Shown here: piece by piece, positions 37,711 to 50,665 of the stretch | How positions within the stretch are numbered: position 1 is the stretch's first letter | Layout of the letters: the number at the start of each line of letters is the position of its first letter | Translations under genes and position numbers: made by a program | DNA from: Alentia gelatinosa | Taxonomy: Eukaryota > Annelida > Polychaeta > Phyllodocida > Polynoidae | Assembly (NCBI GenBank): GCA_950022655.1 | Contig: OX465579.1 | Coordinates: forward strand, 47,533,950 to 47,597,949 | DNA: 64,000 nucleotides | Reading direction: 5' to 3' | Notes under the pieces: generated by a model | What the model was told of the DNA's origin: nothing | Database searches by the model: none | What the model saw: the letters and a program-made list of their open reading frames with translations, nothing else

Positions 37711-38690
37711 GGAAATCTATATTTGCATGCGTTTTAAAAAATTCTAAAGAATTACACAGTCCCATACCAAACGTTCCCTGAGAAGGTAGGTAAAAGTTGT
37801 CCCAAAAACTGTACCATTAATAGGAAATAGGTATAAGTACATTTTTCTTATAGGTAAATATATGTAGTTCTATAAGAAATAGAGTTTGTCCAACAAAAAG
37901 CAAATCAGTTTCTACCGGTTCTGAAGCTGTAAAAGTAAGTTTTTTCCGTACAATGACCCTCATACCTGTTCACCGCTGACATCATTGCAATCTAGATATT
38001 TCTTTTTACATTAAAAAAAAAAGAAGAGTACAATCTGCGTTTTCTTAATTTATTTTAAAGAGTCAAATTCCAACATTCACTTAAATTCATAATTGATATC
38101 TACATCATTTAACAATCAATGTTATGTGTTACTAGCGGCTGACGTTTGCATTGACAGTGAGCTTCTCCCTTTAATAGTCAACAATTTTCAGTCTGAACAT
38201 ACTAAGTTTTACTTCTAGTGTGACAGTTTTGAATTAACCATAAGCTAAGAGCATCTACTCAATGACTAGATTGGGTTGCCTGAATCAAATTTTTAATGTT
38301 GCATTCTATTTCAGAAAACTGTTTAAATTTTGCCATATTCTTGTTTCTCATGTCAGATTTAAGTAGTTTTGTAATAGAATATGAGCTCCAATTGACAGGG
38401 GTCAACCTTATAAAATAACGAAATCCTGAAAAACGGGACATGCTTCATCTCCAGAAACAGGGACATAAACCACTGACAATATGCCATCAATTTTGGTTGC
38501 GGAGTTGTCTTCCGAGGCAAAGCTGAGTGGGGTTATGTAGAAACCGAAAATGAATGGCAAATTATCAGTGGCTATGGATCGAGTTTGGTTCAGATTTGAT
38601 CTCATCACTGTCTATTTTGCTAAGATTGGTGACACCCCCTACTGAGAATTTTTTTTACAATCCTCCATGCGCATTGGGTACAAGTTTCCA
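36261..38690. other. Intergenic, no gene seen; two long poly-G runs
   Basis: Poly-G runs at about 37278-37297 and 37687-37707. No recognisable protein in any frame. Confidence 0.4.
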
Positions 38691-40920
38691 ATGTTAAGCC
38701 TATAAGACACTGAAATTTTCCCCCGATTCATCCCGACTATCTGCTCGGTGAGAGTTGGGTATAAAATGTTGGCGTCTTATACCTATAAAGCCTATAAGAC
38801 ACCGAAATTTGTTCCCGATTCATCCCGACCATCGGCTCGGTGAGAGTCGGGAATAAAATTTTGGTGTCTTATACCTATAAGACACCGACATGTAGACTCT
38901 TCCCGACAACACCTCTTCCTTTTATAACCTCGCAAATTACCTGGGTTAAGATCAAAGAGAGCCGTCGGGAGTCGAGCCGGGGTGAGCCACGGGCCGCTGG
39001 TGTGGAATCATAGAAATTAATTCAAAGTTTAATAACTTCGGATCCAATTAAGATATCGGGAAACGGCTTTCAGGTTTATAATCGCCTGTTTCGCCTACAA
39101 ATCGGTATAAGGAACCTCTAAATCGGACTAGGGGATAGGTAGCATCGCTATTCAAATAGCCAACTCAGAATCGGTAACAATCGGTGAAAGTGCGTACACC
39201 GAAATCTTAAGGTCGGGGAGAGTCGGTCATATCTGACATGGTAGTAATGCCCGATGCGTCGGGAAAAGCAATAAAATCGGGTCGATGGAGTGCGTACACC
39301 AACCCCATTGATGCAGATTGTCACAGACCCAACGGAACCGTCGGGGAAAGGTAGAATCGGGCATAGCCGTCGGTTCGGTGTTCTCGATCCATCCCGACCA
39401 TCGGCTCAGTGAGAGTCGGGAATAAAATTTCGGTGTCTTATACCTATAAGACACCGACATGTAGACTCTTCCCGATGACACCTCCTCCTTTTATAACCTC
39501 GTAAATTTTCCAGAATAAGATCAAACAGAGCCGCCGGGAGCCGAGCCGGGGTGAGCCACGGGCCGCTGGTGTGGAATCATAGAAATTAATTCAAAGTTTG
39601 ATAACTTTGGATCCAATTAAGATATCGGGAAACTGTTTTCAGATCTATAATTGGCCCTGTCTCACCTACAAATCGATACTAGGCACTTCTAAATCGGACT
39701 GGGGGATGGATTGCATCTCTATTTAAACGTCCTGCTCAGAATCGGCAACAGTCGGTGAAGTGCATACACCGAAATCTTAAGGTCGGTGAGAGTCGGTCAT
39801 ATCTAACATGGTAGTAATGCCCGACGCGCCGGGAAAGGTAATAAAATCGGGTCGGTGAAGTGCGTACATCTACCCGATTGACGCAGATTGTCACCGAACC
39901 GACGGATCTGTCGGGCAAAGGTAGAATCAGGCACAGCGGTCGGGTCGGTGTCTTATAGGCTTAAGACACCTAAATGTGGGCTCTTCCCGACAACACCTCC
40001 TTCTTTTATAACCTCGTAAAACAACTCTATTGAGATCAAAGAGAGCGACCGGAATAATGCAATGTTTAATAACTTCTGTTCTATTTAAGATATTAGAAAA
40101 CGGATTACAGATCTATAATCGCCTGTCTCCCCTACAAATCGGTATAAAATACTTGGGTATAGAATGGGGCGATTGAATACATCACTATATAAGTGGCCTA
40201 CTCAGAATCGGGAACAGTCGGTGAAAGTGCGTACATCGAAATCTTAAGATCGGGGAGAGTCGGTCATATCTGACATGATAGTAATGCCCGACCCGTCGGG
40301 AAAAGCAATAAAATTGGGTCGGTGAAGTGTGTACACCGACCCAATTGATGCAGATTGTCACAATCGGGCAAAGCCGCCGGGTCGATATCTTATAGGCTTT
40401 ATACCTGTAAGACACTGACTTGATGACTCTTCCCAACGACACCTCCTGCCTCTATAACCTCGTAAAACAACCCGATTGAGATCAAAGAGAGTGGCCGGGT
40501 GCCGGGCCTGACTGGGCCCCGGGCCGGGTGATAAGTATATATAGGCAATAATGCAAAGTCTAATAACTTCTGGTCTATTCAAAATATCAGAGAAGGGCTT
40601 TCAGATCTATGATCACTTGTTTCTTCCCTACACATTGATATAAGACGCTTGTAAATCGGACTGAGGGATAGATGGAAACGCTTTTTAAATCGGTGAAAGT
40701 GCGTACACCGGAATCTTAAGGTTGGGCAGAGTCGGTCATATCTGACATGGTAGTAATGCCCGACACGTCGGGAAAAGCAATGAAATTGGGTCAGTGAAGT
40801 GCGTACACCGACCCGATTGATGCAGATGGTCCCAGACCCGACGGATCCGTCGGGCAAAGGTAGAATCGGGCACAGTGGTTGGGTGGTGTCTCATAGGCTT
40901 AAGTCTATGGAAAAAATACC
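38690..40920. repeat. Complex tandem satellite, about 4 units of 445-570 bp
   Basis: The anchor GACACCGACATGTAGACTCT (or a diverged form), followed by TTCCCGA and CACCTCCT, recurs at 38881, 39450, 39965 and 40410. The second block, GTGCGTACACCGAAATCTTA with GGTCATATCTGACATGGTAG, follows each anchor at 39190, 39760, 40225 and 40700. Units contain many CCGAC/GTCGG inverted words. Period shortens along the array. Confidence 0.9.
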
Positions 40921-41790
40921 AGGGTTGAGATAAACAGTATACAAATAAGGGGTATGGCTAACACGACAGGTAAATCTGTGCAGCCAATGAAAGATCTGGA
41001 TCGATTTAATATAATATGAACTTTCAGTTCATGTCTCACCTGAATGAAAATTAACAAGTCAAGTGAAATTCAATATTGTTTTTGTTTTTTTTTGTTACCG
41101 GAATACCTTCTAACGGACCCGACATCAATCTACAGAAAGAATTTTCTGAAGTAGAACCCATGGCGTTGCCACAACTCCGTGAACTCACACGGAGGCCTTG
41201 AAAAAGCCCCCCCCCCCCCCTGAATATCTATTCAATGGGTGCAGATGCCCGATGAGCTGCTTTGCAGCGAAACCTTGCTCAAAATCCCCAAAATACAAGA
41301 TTCACTTGCTTCTATAGTGGCCACTCCAGGCCACACACTGCAAACCTCAATTTGTTGAGGGTTGCTGCCTTTTCCAGGTATCTGGGATACAGGGATTTTG
41401 TAGTTAGAGCTGTTGCCACACTTCCAGTGATGTCACAGTTATGAGCATGCCATGGTTACGGCGACGGTGGAGAACATTTTGCGCTCTCACTTCAAGGTAG
41501 CATCTTCCTGGAGGCAGACCTTTCAGCCTTGTATAGTAAACATGAAATTCAATATTGCATGATTTATATCCCTTTCACTAACCTTTAAAAAAAACACACA
41601 CAAAACACAGGAATAGATTAGGACATCAGATCTAACCTTGTAGGTATTTGACAAATTATTATGTAGAGATGTCCCCCCTTCAGAACAGTATCTAAATAGA
41701 AAAACCATATTTACATTTTTGAGGAGTTTTATTAGCCATATGTTAGTCATAGCTTTTATTGAATATGCATTTCTAATTACAAATTAAAAG
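40921..41790. other. Intergenic, no gene seen
   Basis: Unremarkable AT-rich DNA with a poly-C run near 41208-41220. Confidence 0.4.
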
Positions 41791-42150
41791 GTAAAACTGC
41801 AGATCCATGGCTCCCAGTTTATAACATAGAAAATGCCACTTTACGGTCTCATTTGCCGATGATGTTTTGCCGTTTTCGATCCAAACGGTCGACTTTAACG
41901 CAATAGGAAGGCCAGAATGGGAATCTCCAAGTATGAATTACCGATATGCAATCTTATTTACTTGTAGATCACCATTATTTAACTGTAAATTACCATAGCA
42001 CATGCGCATGCTCTATACCATATCTATCTGTGACTTGTGAATATAGTTCCAAAATGTTTTACAAAAATTTAATTTATGAGATCAAAAATATGCGTAAAGT
42101 TGATATGTAAACCAATCATGAACCTAACCTAACTGAACCCTAAACCTAAC
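41791..42150 (+). repeat. Dispersed repeat with CCTAA-rich end (inverted partner at 49270-49630)
   Basis: Begins GGTAAAACTGCAGATCCATG, then the block TTTGCCGTTTTCGATCCAAACG, and ends in CCTAACCTAACTGAACCCTA and AACCTAACCC. The reverse complement of 49270-49630 shows the same blocks in the same order. A third partial copy is near 47870-48010. Confidence 0.75.
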
Positions 42151-43560
42151 CCAAGCTATTAATCTCCTACTCTGTTAAAATCGAAAGATGTTGTTGATTC
42201 TAAGTACGGTTTTAGGAGATGAAGTACACATATTCGTTCCATTAATCCATAATATAACACTTAAAATATAATCGTGTGTTGTGTATACAGTGTTCTATTA
42301 GTTTGGATGGTCCGGACGCAAAAGACATTTATCACACTAAATAAACAAGATAGGTTGACTGGCGTTTCATATGTTATAAGATTGGAACCATGGATCTGTA
42401 ATTTTCCAATTCTTGCGCTTACACCTCACTTTTATATCTTAAGTAATGATTTAAAAAAATGAGGCTCCCTTATTCTAAATTTAATATCATATGATATGGC
42501 AGTACTGCACCTATCGATAAATCTACATAAATATGATCAAACTGATCATAATATAATAGATCATGATACATTGTGTACTTCAATAAACATAGGGTATATC
42601 AAATAATTTGGCCTAACAATTAGCAATACATAAATCATACCGTCAGCCATGGTTTAGATCCGTGTTATAGTCTCATGAATTGGTAATAAACTATTACTAA
42701 TACTAATATTATAGTAATGGAAGATTTAAAATAGAGATCTGAATCTAGATCTAGTTTGGATCTAATACTAATAGTAATAGATCTAGTGATAGATTAACTT
42801 TTATCAGCATTTAGTGCTGTGACGATTATACCCATAATATAGCGTTTCGAATTATTGTGAACGTCAACAAAATTCAAGTAGATCTCAATCAAAGTCACAT
42901 GATGTTTAATATTTTCAAGTCACTGACAGTACCGACACTGGGAACGTAGTAAATAAATTGCAGTGTTGCCTGACACTGACAGCGACTCAAAACGAACACT
43001 GAAACTGTGTGACAGTGTCACCGGGTGTCACAAACTACCCGTGTTGGATCAACAACAGTATCGTTCTGTCTTAACAATGCATTCACAGTAAACACATACT
43101 CTTACTAACACATAGTTTTGTCTTAAGTAACTACCTATCAGGTCCGACTCAAAATTTGCCTGTCCCAAAGCTACAATGTTTATCCCTAGCATTGACTTGT
43201 TGTTCCCAGCAACGACAACACTTCCGTAGCTAGGACGAAACTTAGTTTCTAGGCAAACATGCCGAAGACAGACGTGCAAGCACACAACACTGTGCAGAGA
43301 CACCGCCTATCCACGTGTTATGAGTGGCCATCATATGATGCTATGACCAAGATTAGTACTTTATAAGAGTGTTTACATCTCTGACTGGTTCAATCGGTAT
43401 CAGGTTTTAGGATTTAACAACAACCGACGTACACTCCCATGGCAATCATACCGTTTGCTACCTCCTAAACACGACAAAAATTCGAAAACGCCATGTTCTT
43501 GTGTCAGTGACTGGTGTTGGCTTTAAATTGTGATAAATCCCGTTTGCTATATTCGCACAT
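42151..43560. other. Intergenic, no gene seen
   Basis: AT-rich. CTAGATC words occur at 42743-42785. No coding evidence. Confidence 0.4.
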
Positions 43561-43699
43561 ATAAATCAAATTCCGTGATAGTTTAGGTTCAGTGACCCTC
43601 TATCAGTGTGCCCAACTGTATGCAGAAAAATGTAAAGGAAAAATCACCTTAGTCGTGTTGGCGGGTAACAGTCGTCACAGCTACGGTGGCTATGGCGTT

Positions 43700-44240
43700 T
43701 ATTCCTACGGCAACTGTTGCCAGACGCTCTACATAAGCAAATGGCAAATCACTCCGCGAGGCGCACTATTTTCGACCTCAATTTCTTGGCAAGTCCTCCT
43801 TGATCCAGGTTATATAATAATACATCGTGCTAAGAGTAAGTGATAGTCAAGAAATGTTTACTTTTACCACAATGGCATTTGATCTTTAAGGCCAAAAACA
43901 CTATTTCAAATGGAAGTCGTTTGCGTAGCGGTGTTATATTGTGAGTAAACCGGCTAGGAAGCCATGTTGCTTCGAAGGACAACTATAAGACAAAATGGCG
44001 GCGGTGGCATAGTTTCAGCGTCCTGACAACAAAAGCCGTCGGTGATTTCTGCCACTAAAACGCACTTACAGACATATTTTAAATGACACAAACGTTTATC
44101 TTGACATTTGTCTTTCCAACGACTCATTAAATAATGACATGACCAATGGGTTTACACACAAATCCATAAACTTTTGCGGTGAACAGAGAAAGCCCCGTTG
44201 CCACTGTTGGCAAACATTTCCCATGATGCCTCTCTCTGTG
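43700..44240. promoter_or_regulatory. Promoter-like cluster with YY1- and ZNF143-type words, gene unknown
   Basis: AAAATGGCGGCGG at 43992-44004 matches a YY1 core. TTTCCCATGATGCCTC at 44217-44232 resembles the ZNF143/SBS motif. GGCAACTGTTGCC at 43709-43721 is a perfect palindrome of RFX-like half-sites in everted order. No coding exon of an associated gene could be recognised nearby, so this is tentative. Confidence 0.3.
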
Positions 44241-44299
44241 TGTCACAGGAAGTAACAGGTACCCTAGCGGTCTAAATATGAATTCTTTCCCGCGGCCCA

Positions 44300-46950
44300 G
44301 AGCAACACTCGGACAGTGTGACCAAGTACGACCATAAAGCTACTTGATGGGTAGCATACGAGATAAAAAATACTGTTCTAATCGTGCAATAAGTATTACA
44401 ATCTAACATATCACATCACATAACACATAAATCACCAGCTGTGATTTTTAGATATCGCCTAGAATCTTGATCTAGAAGATTCAGGACTGGAGCTTAACAC
44501 AATTTTAGTATGTTAGTGTTTTAAGGGTACTACCGTGACCGTATTTATCTTGCATTTGACCTTTTTCCACAGGCTAGGTTCGCGCCTCATCTACTTGGTT
44601 ACGTAATGCCTTCAGCCAGTATTGAATGGCTGAGTGTATCAGCGTAATATATTCATAATACCGGTGCCCGTTTAGATTACCGTCAACTGGGGTTACTTGA
44701 GACAGTTTTTGAGGTTTTTTTTTTTTATTAAATATCTCCTAAGTATTTTATGATAACACCTTGTATTTTTACATGCTTTAGATGAGTATAACACCATTGC
44801 AGACAGTATCTAATCTCTATTGCAGTCATTTTCTCTGAAATTTATATTGAAAAGTTTGTCTGTCTCAAGTTTATGCCCGTGAACCTGTCTTTTTTAAATA
44901 ATTTTATTACCCTTTCCTTTGGTCATTTTTTTCTTTTTGAGGTGGGAGGGTATTTCCTCTATTTTTCCGAACAGCACTTTAAAAAAAAAAATCCAAACAT
45001 CACCTTTATTTCTATTGTAACATTCAGATTATAAGCAAAAGAATATGAAATCTAAATAACACTTTATTCACAGACTAGGCCTATTCATGATTTAGGCTTC
45101 ACATTTCTTTTTTATCAGTTGTCAGCCTAAGCTCTACAATATTACTTTATTCAACTTTTACATGTATATGTATGTTCATTCAAGTAGGTTATTGCTACAG
45201 CCAACAGTTGTTTCACTTCCATTGCATATTGTTTACAGGGAACAGGAAGTGGCCCCTTATCTCTATGTGGCTGGCAATGGTACCTATGATTTAGCTCAGT
45301 TGAACCATGTCAATGTCAATAACCTATGGCCATATGTAGGAAGGCACAGCTAGCTAGCTAGACTGTCTATGCTGAGACATGAAATTTACTTCAACTTTTC
45401 TTCGGTCATCTGCTGTCCTTCCTTTTGTCTTTCTGACATAAAAGCACCGCTGTTGCCCTACCTCATACTGAACCAAGAACAAAAACACCCTCACAGTCTG
45501 TCTTGGGACCAAATTCTGATCTCTGCTTATCTTTTCATATTTTGTGTTTCATTTTATTAAATGTTTTGGTGTGCCATTTGTTCAATTCTTAACTGATCTG
45601 GTCCATTCTCACACTATTCTTATCCCCTTATAATGGTTTAAATGATCTGCAGGATATATTATATATTGAGTGTAGTGAAACTAGTACAAAATAGGAAAGA
45701 ATAGATTATTTAGCAATTGTGAAATTAAAAAATTGCAATATTTATATAAAAGATGAAAGCCGGGACTGATGAAAAAGTCGGAAAAAAACTGGGCGTATTC
45801 GGCCCCCCCCCCCCCCCCCCCCCCCGTGCCGTCAAACAAAATTTCGGCAATTGACGGAACTCTGACGACAGTGTCAACGGCCCTTGGCGCGTTTAACTGC
45901 CGCCAAAGTACTGACAAATCTAACGGCCTATGGAGGTTTATACGCCGTTGGTGAGAGCCTGCTGCCAGAATTATCTGTAACTTCTTGGAATTGAGTTTTA
46001 TTTTATGATTTTCATACTTTGTTAATGATCAAATTTCAAGATGCAGAAATTTCTGATTTCCGTCAATTGTCGGCGAACTTGCATCCCTGGTTAAGCCTAT
46101 AGACGTTTATTCCAGGCTAAGATAAAATTTGATTCTTTTTTCTCTTTTAGTGTTGTGTGTTAAAAGCTATGAGCATGATTTCATATCTTGAAATAATGAG
46201 CCAATGGTGTTAAGAAAAGGTATAAAGAATCTCTTCGATACCGATAATTTATAGTCATATACTGAACAATAGCCCAAAGATGAGAATATACTCATGGACA
46301 CTCTTTATAGCATGAGAATGAAATTTAAAAATGAAGATATATATCATTTGAAGGAAATACCCGAGTACAAAATAACCTCTTAAAGTACACCCTTTTCAGC
46401 GTGCATTATACAGTAACTTAGAGAATAACAAATCACAAACATCAATGTTCGTATGATCAAGTGTTGGCATTTGTTTGGAATAAGGGCAAGGTAATGTCGA
46501 ATGCGAATAAAAAACACTAAATGTCGAATGCGAATAAAAAACACTAAAAAATAAAGATAAGAATGAATCAACTTTCTTCTATAGATAAAGCTTATCCCAT
46601 TCTTAGGTTGGTACAAGCGAAAAGCGTCTATATCACCGCTTCTCCTCCTAAAACATTTACGGATAGAGATCTTTGATTATATTACACGGAAAACACTCTT
46701 GTCAAGGTGACGCTCCAAGACCTACAGCGACATCTGGTGTGTTTCTCAAGAAGTGATCCATTTGTGTGCTGTATGAGTGTGTCATAATAAATTTCTCTCT
46801 CCCCTTTTAAAGAGATAGATATGTGGTCTACATTTGTCGTTGGGTGAAATTGACGTAGCTTTACGGTGGGACAAGTGTCCTGTACATATATATTACACAT
46901 CGCGGCAATGTCATAGATAATATCAATGAAATGAAGATGATGGTAGCATA
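44300..46950. other. Intergenic, no gene seen
   Basis: AT-rich, with a poly-C run at about 45801-45825. The frame bordering that run translates to a plausible-looking peptide on the minus strand but has no domain and no splice-site support. Confidence 0.4.
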
Positions 46951-46989
46951 ACATGGCGGAGTGGCAAAACAACAACATTGATGAGGTCT

Positions 46990-47760
46990 ATGTTAGACCA
47001 CGGACTTGGATGACCAAGATTTTGAAAATATTCCCATCTCACCAAGCCTTGATAAACTGTTTCATCAACAATTCCAACATAGTTCCTAAATATAACAGCA
47101 AAAATTATGGCCCTAGGTGTACCGGGGGTTTCCGAACAATTGGCAGATTTTGGGTCACTTTGGGTCTGGTTGGGACCCAGAATTTCCTCATTTTCCACGG
47201 ATTGACATGGGAAATCAAGATTTTGAAATTATTTCCACATCAACAGGCCTTCATAAAGTATTTCATTAACGATTTCAGATATGTACCTAAATGGGACAGT
47301 AAAGATTATGGCTGTAGGTGTGCTGGGGGGTTCCAGACAATTGGCAGATTCTGTGTGACTTTGACTGGGATCTGCAGGCAGATTTACCTCATTTTCAGAA
47401 AATCAGACATGGAAACCCAAGATTTTGAAAATATTTCCATCTCACCAAGCCTCTAATTAGGTAAAAAAAAAAAAAGCCAAAAAAAACTATTCCATCAACG
47501 TTTTCACATATGTACCTAAATGGAACATTGAAGAGTATGGCTGTATGTGTGCTGGGGTTCTAGATAATTGGCACATTTTGTGTCACTTTGACTGGGGCTG
47601 GCAGTTTTTTCAGATGTTATGGGAAAGAAAAAACAAGATTTCGAAATTATTTCTTCCTCACTGGGCCTTAATAAACTATTTCATTAATGATACCTAGAAT
47701 GTTACTAAATATAACAGTTAAGAGTATGGACTTAGGTGAGATAGGTGTTTCTGAACAATT
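46990..47760 (-). repeat. Tandem array, about 206-bp unit, near four copies
   Basis: The block CAAGATTTTGAAAATATTCC with ACCAAGCCTTGATAAACTG and GAACAATTGGCAGATT recurs at about 47012, 47215, 47420 and 47633 with growing divergence. A unit in the opposite orientation abuts the truncated retrotransposon at about 52570-52790. Confidence 0.85.
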
Positions 47761-48029
47761 GACACCAATTGTATGACCCCCTGGAGGCTTGTAATGGTAC
47801 TACAGTCTATAGCTCGCTACTGCCTGTTCTCTAGCGGATAAGCGGGAAATCGGCGTTTTCCCCGAATCAGTCAGATCAGGGGCCTGTAAGCTTATAAGAT
47901 AGGGAACAGCACTTCACGCACAGGTTAACTTACGATCTGTCGGCGTTTTCGAACCAATCGGTCGATTTAAACTGTAAAAAGCCTGATTCTGAATCTCCAC
48001 ATATTACTTACCAAGAAACGACATTATTT

Positions 48030-48760
48030 ATTTATTGAAAATAATTTTTTCCCAAGACTGACTGCCTGGAAATCAGGGAAATATGTCCGCCAGCCCAAAC
48101 TATCCTAAGACAAAATGTGCCGTAACGTTAAAAAAATCTATTGCACTTAGGACCCCAATTCCAACTGTCCCATGTAGGTATATATCTGGAATCGACTGAC
48201 AAATACTTTATTAAGGCCTAGGGGCAGGGGAACAATTCAAGAATCTGGATTTTCTGGATTTTTTCCTGGAAAATCAGGGAATTATGACTGCCGACCCAAC
48301 CAAAACTGACACAAAGTGTGCCGTAACTTTAAAAAAATCTAGTGAACTTAGAACCCTAATTTCAACTATCCCATGTAGCTATATATCTGGAATCGACTGA
48401 CAAATGCTTTATTAAAGCCTAGGGGCATGGGAATGAATTGAAAATAATTTTTTCCCAAGACTGACTGCCTGGAAATCAGGGAAATTTGTCTGCCGCCCCC
48501 AACTCTTCTAAGAGAAAATGTGCCGTAACTTTAAAAAAATCTATTGCACTTAGGACCCTAATTCCAACTGTCCCATGTAGGTATATATCTGGAATCGACT
48601 GACAAATACTTTATTAAGGCCTAGGTAGGGGCATGAGAATAATTTTAAAATATTGATTTTCGATATGTGACTTTGACTGGGGTTGGCAGGCAAATTTGCC
48701 TCATTTTCAGAAAATTTGGCACATAAAACCCAAGATTTTCGTAGAGGGTCTATGACAATC
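48030..48760 (+). repeat. Second tandem array, about 200-bp unit, three copies
   Basis: Blocks TTTTTTCCCAAGACTGACTG or a related form, TGTGCCGTAACTTTAAAAAA, and TATATATCTGGAATCGACTG recur around 48040, 48250 and 48440. The tail at 48660-48740 resembles the 206-bp unit of the preceding array, so the two arrays may be parts of one element. Confidence 0.85.
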
Positions 48761-49269
48761 GATCATGTATCGATTGTCGTAGCGCGTCGGGCCGCGTCGG
48801 TGCGCGTCGCAGTGTATAGATGACTCTTTAAACGGGAAATCATATGAAATAATCGATGGAAAATTATGAAATTTTCAGAATCCCTAGAATATATAATGCT
48901 GATGCGGTTCTACAAAAATTGTGAAATTTGATAGTAGATAAGGGTCTCAAAACGATCATTAGATATTATTATGAGGTATCATATAATATTATTTTGTATC
49001 TACAGATAAAATATCAATCTTAAATATGCATTATTTCTGGAATTATAAAGGAATTATGGTTGATTACACTGGTTGCATCCTGAGCGATATCGGGGTGTAT
49101 CGGGACCATGGCACCTTTTTCATGCACCCTCCCAATACGTTACGACGCGCACCGATGCGAGCCGACACGAACCGATACGCTACGATATGCCTCCCGACGC
49201 GCTACGATATGGTAATTTTGTATCGGCTCGCGTCGGCTCGCGTCGGCGTTGGTGGGTGCGGGGTCTAAC

Positions 49270-49630
49270 CCTTACCCTAACCCTATTTTAGGGTAGGGTT
49301 AGGGTTAGATTAAGGGTTAGGTTTTAGGGGTAGGTTTTTGTGAGAGGTTTGGCTATGCATTGGTATAAGTTGATTTATCGCGCACTGACATGGCATCGTT
49401 TTCGAAATTTCAGACTTTGTTGACCTATCAAGATAACGGTTAGTTTTAGGTAAATAAGCTTGTATTCTGGTAATTAATATATGCTGATTCAGATTCTGGT
49501 CCTTTTATTGCATCAAAATTGATCGTTTGGATCGAAAACGGCGAAAGATCGTCGGATATCGGGCCCGCAAAGTGCCATTCCTTATCTTATAAGCTTGGAG
49601 GCCACGGATCTGCTGTTTTACCGAGATACA
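49270..49630 (-). repeat. Dispersed repeat with telomere-like end (inverted partner at 41791-42150)
   Basis: 49266-49345 contains CCCTTACCCTAACCC followed by TAGGGTTAGGGTTAG and further TTAGGG variants, i.e. both orientations meet. The rest is the reverse complement of the 41791 repeat, including CGTTTGGATCGAAAACGGC. Confidence 0.75.
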
Positions 49631-49670
49631 CTGGTATAGGCTAAGCCACTATACGGCACATAGCCTATGA

Positions 49671-49691
49671 CACCCCCCCCCCCCCCCCCCG
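49671..49691 (+). repeat. Poly-C run
   Basis: About 20 consecutive C. Similar C or G runs of 15-25 bases occur near 45801, 57343, 59669 and 63002. Confidence 0.95.
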
Positions 49692-49699
49692 AGTAGGTG

Positions 49700-50400
49700 T
49701 TCTTCACTAATGGAGGTGAAAAAGTAGCTGTTCTTCACTAATGGAGGTAAAAAAGAAGTGAGTGATAATTGGGAAATGTCACTTTTCTTGCCTTGCTCAC
49801 ATATATGTAAATAAAGTGTTCCATGTAAAAAGACATCATGTCCTGGCATTATATCTTCCTGTTCTGGGATGGGTGTAGAGAGTCAAAGTAACCTTGGTAA
49901 AACATTGACAGGCAGCTGAATTTCGTAAGAACAAAGAGCCAGAATACAGGTTTTGTCCCCCGAGCACCTAGTGACTGCTTCATGAACTAACAATGGCTCT
50001 GTCCCCTATAGGCTTATCTCCCTTGTTAGAAAAAACCCCCGAAAACAATCATCGACAGCCGAGACTCGTTGTTAAATTGCTCTAGTATATCCCAGCATTC
50101 CTATCTTATGGAAAACAACAGCTTTTCACTCACACCTATTGTTTACACAAAGTGTGAACGTATTGAAATTACATGGGAGCAGAGCAACACTGACCCGTTT
50201 TTGAGCGAGCGATGCCCCTCTGACAGCTTGGTCACACCACGGACTTCAGTGACCTGGGATAGAAACAAGACGCCGCTGGCGTATCCAAGACTGTCTCGGA
50301 AATGTTCATGAAGCAGTCACAGTCGTGGCTGGTAGCATGAGAATAATGATAGCTAACATCACGCCTCAACACCTACACCTCTGGATATGAAACGCGGGCA
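49700..50400. other. No gene seen
   Basis: Contains a short tandem duplication (TGTTCTTCACTAATGGAGGT twice near 49697-49750). The frame at 50069-50311 has no recognisable domain. Confidence 0.4.
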
Positions 50401-50439
50401 AGCGCCGTGTTTGTTCAACGATTTCATCGTTTCGGCTAT

Positions 50440-50665
50440 GCTTGAGTGCGTTTTGCGGTTAGAGCGCTAATTTCCGTCAATTCCGCTAGGGGCGATAGTT
50501 CCAGTTCTGGCCACGAGGAGTATAGGGTTCGATTCTGTGTGTTGTATATCTTAACCGCTAGGCGGCGCTACCGTAGTATAACGCTATAGTTCTGGTATCA
50601 ACCACCAGATGTCTTTACTAGTATTGAACGGCTTGAACACAACAGTATGGCGACCTGAGGATGAG
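50440..50665 (+). other. Possible LTR end and primer-binding site of the Gypsy-like element
   Basis: TGGCGACCTGAGGATGAG at 50645-50662 looks like a Ty3/Gypsy primer-binding site lying 370 bp before the gag start. The preceding 200 bp would be LTR. It also contains a tRNA-like B box (GGTTCGATTC near 50526), so a SINE is an alternative reading. No second LTR is present to define ends. Confidence 0.3.

Noticed and set aside
38690..40920. CRISPR-like regular repeats
   Set aside because: Units are hundreds of bases long, divergent and eukaryotic in context; no short repeat/spacer pattern.
46953..47456. 167-codon frame with internal repetition
   Set aside because: It reads through tandem repeat units; the repeated peptide is a by-product of the ~206-bp array.
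50450..50540. tRNA gene or SINE
   Set aside because: A B-box-like GGTTCGATTC is present but no cloverleaf could be folded by eye and the A box is poor. Kept only as an alternative reading of the LTR region.
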